From: Planctomycetaceae bacterium | GTDB lineage: Bacteria; Planctomycetota; Planctomycetia; Pirellulales; Pirellulaceae | Assembly (NCBI GenBank): GCA_016795075.1 | Contig: JAEUIP010000005.1 | Location: 1 to 41,182, forward strand | Length of the DNA stretch: 41,182 nucleotides | Direction: 5' to 3' | Part shown: in pieces, positions 8,241-16,648 of the stretch | Numbering within the stretch: position 1 is the first letter of the stretch | Layout of the letters: the number at the start of each line of letters is the position of its first letter | Position numbers and translations under genes: made by a program | Notes under the pieces: model-generated | Databases searched by the model: none | Told to the model about the DNA's origin: nothing | Seen by the model: the letters and a program-made list of their open reading frames with translations, nothing else

Positions 8241-9437
8241 TTACACCGCGTCGCGCAGTGTCATGACGGGCGGGCGATAGTCCGACATTTCAATCAAGAG
8301 ACTGCGATACCGCCCGGCGGCTCCCGGAGTGAGTGTCCCCAAGATACGCGGGACCTCGGTCCCGGAAATCCAAGGCAAGTTCGCGGGCACCTGATCGACA
8401 TGCAGGAAGCCGTGCGTCGCAGCCACCAACGCTCCCATGGCCCAAGGTGGACATTCGTAGTCGGTACAGGGAACCACGACGCTCTCCGGCAAGGCTTGCA
8501 TCAATCGTCGTTGCAACCCATCGGGATTTGCCTCCCCGTTCGGCTCGGCAATGATCAGACGTAACTTATGACTAGGTGGCAGGACCGCTGCGCGACGAGA
8601 ATCACTGGTTTGCCAGTCCGCGATTTGCTGGCAGATGTCGGCAACGATGCGGTCGATCGGAGTTGCGGACGCGCTCGATTCGCTCGCGTAGGACTTCAAT
8701 CGTAATTCGTTCGAGTCGGCCGCCGGCCAAATTCTCTGCTGGATCAGCGGAAAGGTCGCATCAAGTCCGTCCGACGGAGGTAACCACGTCAGTTGCACAG
8801 CGGAGTTTGACTCGACGACCACGCGATGTTCAAAGGCTTGCGGGGAACGCCGATCGGCCCACAAAATCCACAAGGGCAGGGCAGAAATAGGCCAACCCGT
8901 GCCACCTTCCAATCGATCCTTGAGCGGGAATTGGTCCAGAACATTCATCCCCGTCTTCAAAGCCATCGCCGTGGCGTCGATCAGCGGCAGACAGCCGTGG
9001 GGTTGGTCCGGAGCGCCGACCGCGACGCCACAATGATGAAAGGCAACCGCTAAAACTCGATCAGCCGCTTGCCCCGCCTGCGACATCAACGCATGCACCA
9101 GTTGGATCGCCATCTGCGTCAGATCGGCTTGCAACGAAAGATAGGTCGGCCAATCAAGCGCCGACTCCACTCGATATGGTGCCAAGACGCTTGGACACCA
9201 TTGCTGAAACAAACGTCGCATTGGGAGCGGGATCGACAGTTCTTGAAAACTCAGGGCCTTGAGTCGCAATAACTTACCAGCGCTCGTGCCTTCAACCACA
9301 CAGCCCGTCATTTGCCCAAAATCAGGGGAAATGGTCAGCCCAATCAAGAAGCGATGCCGCTGATGAAACCGCAACCGATCCGCTTTTTGGATCGGATGCC
9401 GCGGATCAAAAATCGTCTTCATCCAGTCCATGGACAC
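8241..9437 (-). CDS. AnmK-like protein (anhydro-N-acetylmuramic acid kinase family), probably altered active site
   Basis: A 398-residue protein that resembles AnmK (ASKHA fold) along its length. IGLTISPDFGQMTGCVV stands where AnmK has IGxMSGTSxDGxD, NVLDQFPLKDRLEGGTGWP where AnmK has VADFRxRDxAxGGQGAP, and a C-terminal VPANLPWISGTEVPRILG where AnmK has xPGNLPSVTGA. AnmK phosphorylates and opens anhydro-MurNAc during peptidoglycan recycling. Here the phosphate-binding GTS-x-DG motif is lost and GGQGAP is GGTGWP, although an Asp remains near the catalytic-base position, so activity is doubtful. The start could be GTG 9437 (AAGGG upstream) or ATG 9431. It is last in a minus-strand run after uppP, FHA and WD40-like genes, which fits an envelope role. 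Confidence 0.68.
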   Translation of the reverse strand: MSMDWMKTIFDPRHPIQKADRLRFHQRHRFLIGLTISPDFGQMTGCVVEGTSAGKLLRLKALSFQELSIPLPMRRLFQQWCPSVLAPYRVESALDWPTYLSLQADLTQMAIQLVHALMSQAGQAADRVLAVAFHHCGVAVGAPDQPHGCLPLIDATAMALKTGMNVLDQFPLKDRLEGGTGWPISALPLWILWADRRSPQAFEHRVVVESNSAVQLTWLPPSDGLDATFPLIQQRIWPAADSNELRLKSYASESSASATPIDRIVADICQQIADWQTSDSRRAAVLPPSHKLRLIIAEPNGEANPDGLQRRLMQALPESVVVPCTDYECPPWAMGALVAATHGFLHVDQVPANLPWISGTEVPRILGTLTPGAAGRYRSLLIEMSDYRPPVMTLRDAV

Positions 9438-9540
9438 CCAAGCCCTTACCGTTGCCCGCCACCGACGCTCTTCTTCGCAGAACGCCGCCTTTTCGTCAAC
9501 GACAATTGGTTAACCGCAATACCGTTCAACAAACGCCGGT

Positions 9541-9564
9541 AAATGGCACCTGGAATGTGCCTAC
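9541..9564 (-). repeat. copy of the GTAGGCACATTCC palindromic repeat
   Basis: Read on the minus strand this gives GTAGGCACATTCCAGGTGCC, an imperfect GGCAC/GTGCC hairpin. It shares TGGAATGTGCCTAC exactly with the copy at 15940-15953 and is similar to 15861-15882. It lies in the 139-bp gap between the WD40-like and AnmK-like genes. Confidence 0.5.
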
Positions 9565-9576
9565 GACTGATCTTCT

Positions 9577-11259
9577 TCACAGCGCTTGATGCCGACTTCG
9601 CCATACTTCATGGCTGAGTCGTGCCTGGCGCGCGACGAATCGAACAGGATGTCGGCAGGTGTCGGCCAAGAGTTGCTCGGCCCACGCTTCTCCAACCCCC
9701 TCCAAGGCGTGCATCGACCGACAAAGAACTCGCCATTCCTCGGGGCTCATTCGGGCGGCACCGGTCATGCTGGCAATGGTTCTTTGGATGCGAAAACGAG
9801 ATTCACTGCTAAGTGTCGCATCATCCAACAACTCGCGCAAGGTTGTCGGGTAATGCTCGGCCAGTCTCTGCAATTCGGATTCCGCATGCGCACGATCGCC
9901 ATACGCGGGGCTATCCATTTTCTTGATCACTTGACCCATTAGTTGCTGGGCTCGCGACGCGTTGAATGTCAGCGTCGACACCAGTTGCTCGCGGTATGCC
10001 TCCGGTTGTTGCCGAATCTGATTGCTCCGGAACATCGCCAAACATGAATCGGCAACCGCCAGCTCATCCAGCTGGACGGGCAGAGCAGAGGCGTCACTAT
10101 TCGATTGTCCGGCAGAGAACCAAGCATCAAGATCAAACACTCGCACGCGGTCGTCCACCAAGGAAGTGGACCCGACGGCCAACCACCGCTGATCGTCCGA
10201 AAAATCGAGGGCCGACACGGACTGGGTCGTCACGGTGATTTGACCGACCCGACGTCCCGCGACCATATCGATCAAGTGAACTTCGCCCGCAATCGGATCT
10301 GGAGCACTGCGACCCACCGTCCCGATCACGAGCCATTGGCCATTTGGGGAAAACCGCGCGGTGAGAATATCGGCAGACAACGGCAGGTGGTGCGGAGCGT
10401 CCTCGTCAGGTCCCAACAACTGCCATGATTCGTTCGTCGCTGCATCCCACAGCATCAACTCGCGACGATCCAAAAGAACCACCCGATTGCCACACGGGGA
10501 GAGCATCAAAGACCCACCCACGGAAGATTGTCGTCCCACAGCCCGACCAACGTGGCGTTGCAAAAACTGTTGCCAACGGGCGTTCAACTTGGGAGTGGGA
10601 ATATGAGTCGTCACCTCATCCGCTTGATCTTTCCAATCCAAACTGCTTTCACCGCCCAAGCCAGACAAGTTGCTCATCAACAACGTGACAGAACCCTCGT
10701 GGGATCGAATCAACCCCGAACGTTTGCGAATTTTAGGGACCGCGATCGGTGATGAAAGATTCAACACATCACGACCGTTAATCATCAAGTCCCCCGACAG
10801 CGTTCGCTCCAGATGGCGGCCCTCCACCGAGTTGCTTGTGCTGGCCAATTCCAGATCCTTCGCAGTCCAGCAAACCCAACTCGGTGTCCCACGCTCGCCA
10901 ATCGCGTACAAATGTTGGCCGTCAGCAGAATAGGCGAGGTCTTGAAGTCGGCGGTTATCGTTGGTGGTTCGAGGAGCCAACTTGGCCGAACGACTTTTCA
11001 AATCGTATTGCCAAACATTGTTGTCACCATCGCGAATCGCCAAGTTTTTATGGTCGGGCGAAAATCGGAGATCGTTCACTCGCTTGCTGACCGGTCGGCT
11101 CTCCGGCGAAAGAAAACTGCTCATGGCGAACTCCAGTGACGCCACGGCCGGGGGAAGTGGTTCGTCAGCAAACGAGGTTGGTGATGGGCTGAAGCAAGAA
11201 GCCAGTACGAAGCCGCACCAACTCACCACCAAAACCGACCCCAGCCGCGTGCGAGACAT
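9577..11259 (-). CDS. WD40-like beta-propeller lipoprotein
   Basis: From ATG 11259 the protein has 560 residues. The N-terminus is a lipoprotein signal: basic MSRTR, a hydrophobic core, and lipobox LASC with the lipid cysteine at residue 22. The middle (about 60-400) has repeated blades with the WD40/YVTN pattern, such as NDLRFSPDHKNLAIRDGDNN, LAYSADGQHLYAIG, ARFSPNGQWLVIGT and LDFSDDQRWLAVGS. The last about 150 residues are helical and charged. No enzyme motif is seen; a protein-binding scaffold on the membrane is likely. A TTG start at 11319, overlapping the FHA stop as TTGA, would add 20 residues before the signal and is less likely. The FHA gene directly upstream suggests a shared phospho-signalling or envelope-sensing role, which is inference. 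Confidence 0.78.
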   Translation of the reverse strand: MSRTRLGSVLVVSWCGFVLASCFSPSPTSFADEPLPPAVASLEFAMSSFLSPESRPVSKRVNDLRFSPDHKNLAIRDGDNNVWQYDLKSRSAKLAPRTTNDNRRLQDLAYSADGQHLYAIGERGTPSWVCWTAKDLELASTSNSVEGRHLERTLSGDLMINGRDVLNLSSPIAVPKIRKRSGLIRSHEGSVTLLMSNLSGLGGESSLDWKDQADEVTTHIPTPKLNARWQQFLQRHVGRAVGRQSSVGGSLMLSPCGNRVVLLDRRELMLWDAATNESWQLLGPDEDAPHHLPLSADILTARFSPNGQWLVIGTVGRSAPDPIAGEVHLIDMVAGRRVGQITVTTQSVSALDFSDDQRWLAVGSTSLVDDRVRVFDLDAWFSAGQSNSDASALPVQLDELAVADSCLAMFRSNQIRQQPEAYREQLVSTLTFNASRAQQLMGQVIKKMDSPAYGDRAHAESELQRLAEHYPTTLRELLDDATLSSESRFRIQRTIASMTGAARMSPEEWRVLCRSMHALEGVGEAWAEQLLADTCRHPVRFVARQARLSHEVWRSRHQAL

Positions 11260-11315
11260 GAACGGCCATGACCATGCTCTGTGGTGCCGTCGAACCGTGC
11301 CGTTGGCCGTCAAGT

Positions 11316-12128
11316 TCAACTCCGCCGCAAATTCTGTTTGGAGAAGAAATTGCCCAGAGCTGTCACGGACGCGTCTTTCTTGGCGTTGGCCACATCCGCG
11401 AGGTCGATTTCATTCGGATCCACATCGACGCGCGGTACCTCGGCAAAGTCTGGCAAATCGGAGGCATCCACCGAGCCGGCTTTCTCCAACCAAGAACTCT
11501 CGATTTGTACGGACGACACCGGTGCGACTTTCGCGGGTCCCTTCCATTCGGAATCCACAACCGGAACAGGAGCCATCTGCGAGGTCGCATCTTTGGGATC
11601 GGTTGGCTCAATGGCGAGATGACTAGCCTCGACGAGCGATTCAGCGGTCGATGGGGGTCGCCAATCCACCGTATCGGTACCGACGAATTCCGGAGCAGGC
11701 TCCACGACCCGATTGCTCGGCGCCAATGGCGGTGTCGCCTTGGAGGCCTGGGGAACTCCGTCCGCAGCAAAGGGCTCCGACACATCGCCAACCGCGCCCG
11801 GAGCGATCTCGGAGTTCTTCACAAATCGACCAACTTGGAAAACCACGCCACCCGCGGAGACCAAATCACCCTCGCGCAACACTTCCGCTCCCACCACGGC
11901 CGACCCATTCACGGTGGTGCCGTTGGTCGAACCCAAGTCACGGACATGCAGCCGTTCTTCGGAAATATAGAACCGACAATGAAGCCGAGAAAGCTTGCGA
12001 TGTTGAACGACGATCGTCGCATCTTTGCCACGACCAATCGTCGCCGGCAGCGTCTTCAACTTGAGAACCTTGCCCACCAAAGTCGTCGCGGTACCTTCAG
12101 GCACTTCCACCAATTTAAGAGCGAACAT
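11316..12128 (-). CDS. FHA-domain protein
   Basis: A 270-residue protein starting at ATG 12128 (MFALKLVEVPEG). The frame is open upstream, but the FHA fold begins right after this Met. The FHA domain fills residues 5-103 with the canonical phosphothreonine-binding residues: IGRG (31-34), SRLHC (47-51) and STNGT (67-71). The remaining about 165 residues are Pro/Ala/Glu-rich and probably disordered, with no motif I recognise. FHA domains read the output of Ser/Thr kinases; planctomycetes have many. The gene lies between uppP (100 bp upstream) and the WD40-like lipoprotein. Its stop overlaps a possible TTG start of that gene. Confidence 0.88.
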   Translation of the reverse strand: MFALKLVEVPEGTATTLVGKVLKLKTLPATIGRGKDATIVVQHRKLSRLHCRFYISEERLHVRDLGSTNGTTVNGSAVVGAEVLREGDLVSAGGVVFQVGRFVKNSEIAPGAVGDVSEPFAADGVPQASKATPPLAPSNRVVEPAPEFVGTDTVDWRPPSTAESLVEASHLAIEPTDPKDATSQMAPVPVVDSEWKGPAKVAPVSSVQIESSWLEKAGSVDASDLPDFAEVPRVDVDPNEIDLADVANAKKDASVTALGNFFSKQNLRRS

Positions 12129-12228
12129 ACGACTCGTCCAGCAAACGCGATGGTGTTCCAACTGCCTCCAACAGGCGTCCAATCTACCATGGACAGGGGT
12201 TGGATTCAATCAAAACCTTCGCGTTTCC

Positions 12229-13062
12229 CTACATTTCGACTTGAGATCGCATGAATTCGGCCAACAACTGAATCGAGGCCAACAGACCCACCGGGATGGT
12301 CCAATAGGCAAACCAATGCAATTTCCCCTGGTTGATGAACTTGGAGAGGAGGACCAACGACACCAAGCCAACCACAAACGAGATAAACGCGCCCGTCACC
12401 AATAGTACCGGAGAAGTCGTCGAACCGTTCTCAATCACGTCCTTCAATTCCAACGTCATGGCGCCACAGATCGCCGGAATCGCCAGCAGAAAAGAAAACG
12501 TGGCCGCCGCTTGGCTGCGCAGTCCCGTCAGAATCCCAGCAAAAATCGTCGAGCCGCTGCGAGAAATACCCGGCAGCAGCGCAAACGCCTGGAAACAACC
12601 AATGACGAAGACTTGGCCATAAGACAACTGTTGGTATTCTTGCAAAGCCTCCTCGTCGCGCTGCCGGGCCCGCAACAACGGAATCGACAACATCAACAGG
12701 CCAGTAATCGGCAACATCAGACTGGCGGTCAGGGCCGCCGGAAAGCCGTCCATGATATCGATTCCCCACATCGACGGCGCCATCTTCTTTAAAAAGACGC
12801 CCAACACGCCGGCTGGGATGGTGCCGACAATCAACATCGGAATCACACGTCGATCTTGACTCAGCAACGCCAGGATCCGTCGATGGTAGAACACCAGAAT
12901 CGAACCCAGCGTTCCCCCGTGCAGCACGATGCTGAGTTCGTCCTGACCTTCGCTTAATCCCAGGAAATGAGCCCCCAAAGCCAAATGCCCGGACGAGCTG
13001 ATCGGCAAAAACTCGGCCACACCTTGGACAATTGCCAGCAATATCAGTCCGAACCAGTCCAT
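12229..13062 (-). CDS. uppP: undecaprenyl-diphosphate phosphatase
   Basis: UppP (BacA) removes a phosphate from undecaprenyl diphosphate to recycle the lipid carrier used for peptidoglycan and other envelope polymers; it also confers bacitracin tolerance. The 277-residue protein is a multi-pass membrane protein with both signature motifs: EFLPISSSGHL (17-27), carrying the catalytic Glu, and PGISRSGSTIFAG about 145 residues later. ATG 13062 has AGGA six bases upstream. It is the first gene of a minus-strand run (uppP, FHA, WD40-like, AnmK-like) and supports a peptidoglycan-related theme there. Confidence 0.96.
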   Translation of the reverse strand: MDWFGLILLAIVQGVAEFLPISSSGHLALGAHFLGLSEGQDELSIVLHGGTLGSILVFYHRRILALLSQDRRVIPMLIVGTIPAGVLGVFLKKMAPSMWGIDIMDGFPAALTASLMLPITGLLMLSIPLLRARQRDEEALQEYQQLSYGQVFVIGCFQAFALLPGISRSGSTIFAGILTGLRSQAAATFSFLLAIPAICGAMTLELKDVIENGSTTSPVLLVTGAFISFVVGLVSLVLLSKFINQGKLHWFAYWTIPVGLLASIQLLAEFMRSQVEM

Positions 13063-13390
13063 GAGAATTCCTAGTAAAGCAACGGTCCCGCGAAAGGGAC
13101 CACCAAAGACCCGCCAAGGGAGAACTCAACGCCCTAGCTCACCAACACAAGTTCATCGAGCCACCGTAAGCGGCAAATTGTGTCCCCGAACAGGGATTCC
13201 TGCCGGCCGGCGCCGGCGTCGAACGAACATCGTGTGCCACTATTGTGATTAGCGAAAGCCGATAAACTTGGAGGAATGTCCCCCAATTCGGTAGGGCGAC
13301 CTATCTTCAAGTTCGGTCCCTGCCGATTATTAGGATCAGCCACCGCGAAAGCCTCGCGGAGCATCGCCGTTTTCCCCAGTGCAAGAAACT
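13063..13390. other. divergent intergenic region uppP/serA
   Basis: 328 bp that must carry promoters for uppP (minus) and serA (plus). It contains a GC-rich palindrome GCCGGCCGGC near 13192-13201 and two isolated TGTCCCC words, the complement of the repeat found at 17.9-19.1 kb. An open frame from 13276 has GGAGG too close to its ATG and overlaps serA; I do not call it. Confidence 0.4.
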
Positions 13391-14647
13391 ATGTCCTCGA
13401 CCTTGGAATTTCAACCCGCCGACAAGCCTACCTCCATGGAACGTCACAAGATCAAATTTGTGTTGCTGGAGGGGATTCACGAGTCCGCCGTCCGGACGTT
13501 GCGCGCCGCGGGTTACTCGAATCTGGAGACTTATCCCACCGCTTTGGAAGGCTCGCAGTTGGTCGAAGCCATTCGCGATGCGGCTTTCGTTGGCCTGCGA
13601 TCCCGCACCCAAATGACCGCCGAGATGATCGAAGCGGCGGAGCGTTTGCTGGCGATTGGTTGCTTCTGCATCGGCACCAATCAAGTTGATTTGGACGCGG
13701 CCATGTGGCGCGGCATCCCCGTGTTCAACGCTCCCTACTCGAACACGCGCAGCGTTGCCGAACTGGTCATCGCTCAAGCCATTCTGTTGCTACGACGCAT
13801 TCCCGAACGCAACGCGATGTGCCATCAAGGCTACTGGGATAAAACCGCCGATCGCTCGTATGAACTGCGTGGCAAGACCCTGGGAATTATTGGTTATGGC
13901 AACATCGGTACGCAACTGAGTGTCATGGCCGAAGCGCTTGGGATGCGAGTGATCTTTTGCGATGTCGTGACGAAACTCCCGTTGGGCAACGCGCAACAAG
14001 TCGACCGCGACTACGTGTTGGCCCATGCGGATGTTGTGAGTTTGCATGTTCCGGAAACCGCTGACACCATCAACATGATCGGTCGCCGCGAGTTGCAACT
14101 CATGAAGCATGATGCCGTGCTGATCAACGCCTCGCGCGGACAAGTGGTCGATATCAGCGCGCTCGAAGCAGCCCTGGAAAGCAAATCACTTTTGGGCGCC
14201 GCGATCGATGTGTTCCCGACCGAACCCAAGTCCAGCAAAGAAGAGTTTCAATCTCCGCTACGCCGCTTTCAGAACGTGATCCTTACACCGCATATCGGTG
14301 GCAGTACCGTCGAAGCCCAAGCCAACATCGGCATCGAAGTCGCCGAGAAGTTGGTCCGTTACTGCGACAACGGCACGACGCTGTCCAGCGTGAACTTTCC
14401 CGAAGTGTCGCTGCCCTCGTATCCCAACAAACATCGCTTGCTGCATCTGCACGAGAATCGTCCCGGTATTCTGTCCGCCATCAACCAGACCTTGTCGGAG
14501 CTGCAGATCAACATCAGTGGCCAGTACTTGCAGACGTTCGGTGAAATCGGGTACGTGGTCGTCGATATCGACGCCCAGTATTCGGAACGAGCCCTCGCGA
14601 AAATTCGCGAGATTCCCGGAACGATTCGCTGCCGAGTCTTGTGGTAA
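13391..14647 (+). CDS. serA: D-3-phosphoglycerate dehydrogenase with ACT domain
   Basis: SerA oxidises 3-phosphoglycerate to phosphohydroxypyruvate, the first step of serine synthesis. From ATG 13391 it has 418 residues, the length of the short E. coli type. Many blocks match that type closely: LRSRTQMT, AIGCFCIGTNQVDLDAA, NAPYSNTRSVAELVI, the Rossmann motif LGIIGYGNIGTQ, SLHVPETADT, INASRGQVVDI, AIDVFPTEP, and LTPHIGGST with the catalytic His. The C-terminal ACT domain keeps HLHENRPG and INISGQYLQ, where the E. coli enzyme binds the feedback inhibitor serine (its H344, N346 and N364), so inhibition by serine is likely. A GTG at 13379 would add four residues. proB starts 8 bp after the stop, so the two amino-acid genes are probably an operon. 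Confidence 0.96.
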   Translation: MSSTLEFQPADKPTSMERHKIKFVLLEGIHESAVRTLRAAGYSNLETYPTALEGSQLVEAIRDAAFVGLRSRTQMTAEMIEAAERLLAIGCFCIGTNQVDLDAAMWRGIPVFNAPYSNTRSVAELVIAQAILLLRRIPERNAMCHQGYWDKTADRSYELRGKTLGIIGYGNIGTQLSVMAEALGMRVIFCDVVTKLPLGNAQQVDRDYVLAHADVVSLHVPETADTINMIGRRELQLMKHDAVLINASRGQVVDISALEAALESKSLLGAAIDVFPTEPKSSKEEFQSPLRRFQNVILTPHIGGSTVEAQANIGIEVAEKLVRYCDNGTTLSSVNFPEVSLPSYPNKHRLLHLHENRPGILSAINQTLSELQINISGQYLQTFGEIGYVVVDIDAQYSERALAKIREIPGTIRCRVLW

Positions 14648-14655
14648 ACCGCTCC

Positions 14656-15804
14656 ATGCGAATTGTCGTTAAATTAGGGACCAGCACGTTAACCGGTGGC
14701 ACCAAGCGCCTGCAAAGGTCCGTCATGGTGGAGCTGGCCCGGCAAGTCCAAGAACTGCGCTTGGCTGGACATCAAGTCATTGTCGTCACTTCGGGCGCCA
14801 TCGCTGCCGGGCGGGAAAAAATGGCCGGGATGGTTGCTGCGATCCAAGCGCCACCCAATCCCAGCCCTGTGACGGACGGCAGGAAAAAAGACGAGAACCT
14901 GGTCGACAAACAGGTCTTGGCAGCCTTGGGACAAGTCTATCTGATGTCGGTGTGGCAGTCGTTGTTCGAAATTCACAACACGCTCGTGGGACAAATGTTG
15001 CTGACCCGAGCGGACTTGGAACATCGCGAACGATTCCTCAACGCGCGCGACACGTTGCTGGGGCTCTTGGCGGCCAACGTCGTCCCGATCATTAATGAAA
15101 ATGATGCGGTGGCCACGGCCGAAATCAAAGTCGGTGATAACGACAATCTCTCGGCCCGCGTCGCGCTGTTGGCCAACGCAGATTTGCTCATCATGTTGAC
15201 GGATCAACCAGGCCTCATGAGCGCCGATCCAACCCGCGATCCCACTGCGATCTTGCTCCGTGAAATCAGTACGATCGATGAGGGACTCCACGCCATCGCC
15301 GGTGGCAGCGTCAGCGGTTTAGGGACCGGCGGGATGGCCACCAAGTTGCAGGCCGCCCAAATCGCGCGACAAAGCGCTGTTGAAGTCGTGATCGCGGGTG
15401 TGAAGCAAGCCGATGTGCTGCTCAAGCTGGTGGCAGGTGCGGGCGATGGCACGCGGATTCGAGCTCTTGGCTCGCGATTGGAAAGTCGCAAACGCTGGTT
15501 GTTGTCGGGTCCGCAATCACAAGGTCGAATCGAATTGGACCAAGGCGCCTGTGAAGCCGTACGGGCCAACAAGAAAAGCTTGCTCGCCAAAGGGATTGTG
15601 CGCTGCGACGGGGAATTCGAACGTGGCGATGCGGTTCGGATGGTCGATCCCCAAGGGCACCCGGTCGGAGTCGGTTTGGTCCGCTACCACAGCTCGGAAC
15701 TGCAAGCAATTCTCGGTCGACACAGCGAGGACATTCAATCGGTGTTGGGTTATAGCGTCGGCGGCGTGGTGATCCACCGCGACGAACTAATCGTTTTTGG
15801 CTAA
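14656..15804 (+). CDS. proB: glutamate 5-kinase with PUA domain
   Basis: ProB phosphorylates glutamate to start proline synthesis. From ATG 14656 it has 382 residues. The amino-acid-kinase domain shows VVKLGTSTLTGG at the N-terminus, VTSGAIAAGREKM, INENDAVATAEI, FGDND-like VGDNDNLSARVA, and SGLGTGGMATKLQAA. A C-terminal PUA domain (about 285-370) carries GRIELDQGACEAV and GEFERGDAVRM. The arrangement is that of the full-length E. coli-type enzyme, which proline inhibits. A GTG at 14641 overlaps the serA stop, but ATG 14656 starts right at the conserved strand. proA is not next to it. Confidence 0.95.
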   Translation: MRIVVKLGTSTLTGGTKRLQRSVMVELARQVQELRLAGHQVIVVTSGAIAAGREKMAGMVAAIQAPPNPSPVTDGRKKDENLVDKQVLAALGQVYLMSVWQSLFEIHNTLVGQMLLTRADLEHRERFLNARDTLLGLLAANVVPIINENDAVATAEIKVGDNDNLSARVALLANADLLIMLTDQPGLMSADPTRDPTAILLREISTIDEGLHAIAGGSVSGLGTGGMATKLQAAQIARQSAVEVVIAGVKQADVLLKLVAGAGDGTRIRALGSRLESRKRWLLSGPQSQGRIELDQGACEAVRANKKSLLAKGIVRCDGEFERGDAVRMVDPQGHPVGVGLVRYHSSELQAILGRHSEDIQSVLGYSVGGVVIHRDELIVFG

Positions 15805-15860
15805 ACACGATTGACCGGGACGCCGCTCGACTTTCTTTTAGCCGCATCCTGTTCAATAAG

Positions 15861-15890
15861 TAGCAGGCACACTCTGTGTGCCGTCCGCCG
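15861..15890 (+). repeat. GTAGGCACATTCC-type palindromic repeat
   Basis: The core GGCACAC-TCT-GTGTGCC is a perfect 7-bp hairpin with a 3-nt loop (15866-15882). With its flanks it matches the reverse complement of 15931-15957 over most positions and resembles 9541-9564. Confidence 0.6.
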
Positions 15891-15930
15891 ATCCCCTAAA
15901 GGCGAGTGCTTTTTGATTGGTTGCGGCAGA

Positions 15931-15957
15931 TGGAATGTGCCTACTACCATCCTTCGT
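15931..15957 (-). repeat. GTAGGCACATTCC-type palindromic repeat, inverted copy
   Basis: The minus strand reads TAGTAGGCACATTCCATCTG and onward, lining up with the copy at 15861. The two copies face each other across about 40 bp and could fold into one larger structure. Confidence 0.55.
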
Positions 15958-16320
15958 TGAACGGTATTTCCTTTGGCCGCGACCAAGAGCAATGCTGGGC
16001 GGGATCACGATTTGCCCAATGGTTTAGACATGTCGCCGAGGAATGCGTCGCCGAGCGCTCTCGCCCCTCACAAAGTCCTTCAAGTCGGTGACGTCACCTC
16101 GGCGATGCGAGTTGTTCGGCGCGTTCGACTAGTCGCTCATTCCGGGCACGCGTTCTAACGGTTGTATGAGCGGCGATGGGCTCGCTTCCGGTTATGCGTG
16201 TTTTGCGTTGTACGCCTTGTCGGTGTGTCTGGATCGCACACCCCTCGGGCAAGATGCCAGCACTTTTGGTTAATCTCGCAGACCAAAAAACGTCGAAAAC
16301 CCCACCGAGGACCGATCTCG

Positions 16321-16452
16321 GTCGTGGCTTGCTCGGCGATCCATTGCTCGATGGTCGTGGATCGCTTCGCGATCCAATGTCCGATAGTCGTGGATCGCTC
16401 CGCGATCCAAAGCCGGCGCGTCGAGCGCTCCGCGACAAGGCTCGGTCACTCG
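16321..16452 (+). repeat. four tandem 33-bp units with internal hairpins
   Basis: Units begin with GTCG at 16321, 16354, 16387 and 16420. Units 2 and 3 contain the perfect hairpins TGGATCGCTTCGCGATCCA (16358-16376) and TGGATCGCTCCGCGATCCA (16391-16409), which differ only in the 3-nt loop. Units 1 and 4 are degenerate. The conserved stem and changed loop suggest selection on the folded form or copying of a palindromic element. Confidence 0.75.
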
Positions 16453-16648
16453 ACTCTTCGAATCGATCTTCACAGGATGGAGATCGGTGCCTTGTGGGGG
16501 TCGACTCTCCAGGTCATCAAACCGGTTCGGGCAATGGTGCCGCTGGCCCCTTGGAAACATGGATACAAGTCGGTATTGCACTAGACGATTTTGGTTCGTA
16601 ATGTCGACCCTTACCTAATTCCCCTCACCTTGGTCCGTCGATCGTTTC

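Larger units (their letters stand above)
15805..16648. other. 844-bp repeat-rich intergenic region
   Basis: I find no credible gene here. It holds two copies of the GTAGGCACATTCC palindrome in opposite orientation (15861-15890 and 15931-15957) and four tandem 33-bp units with hairpins (16321-16452). Because 33 is a multiple of three, several frames read through the tandem array as 11-residue repeats, but none has a convincing start or product. Confidence 0.6.

Noticed and set aside
8219..8248. 8-bp inverted repeat GTGTAAAC/GTTTACAC as terminator of the AnmK-like gene
   Set aside because: It overlaps the stop codon, has a 14-nt loop and no T tract; kept only as a note in the spacer entry.
13276..13689. 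137-residue frame with GGAGG close to its ATG upstream of serA
   Set aside because: The spacing of one base is too short for initiation and most of the frame overlaps serA in another frame.
16162..16601. Proteins with 11-residue repeats from the 33-bp array
   Set aside because: All three frames and the minus strand read through because 33 is a multiple of three; no start site or conserved domain supports any of them.
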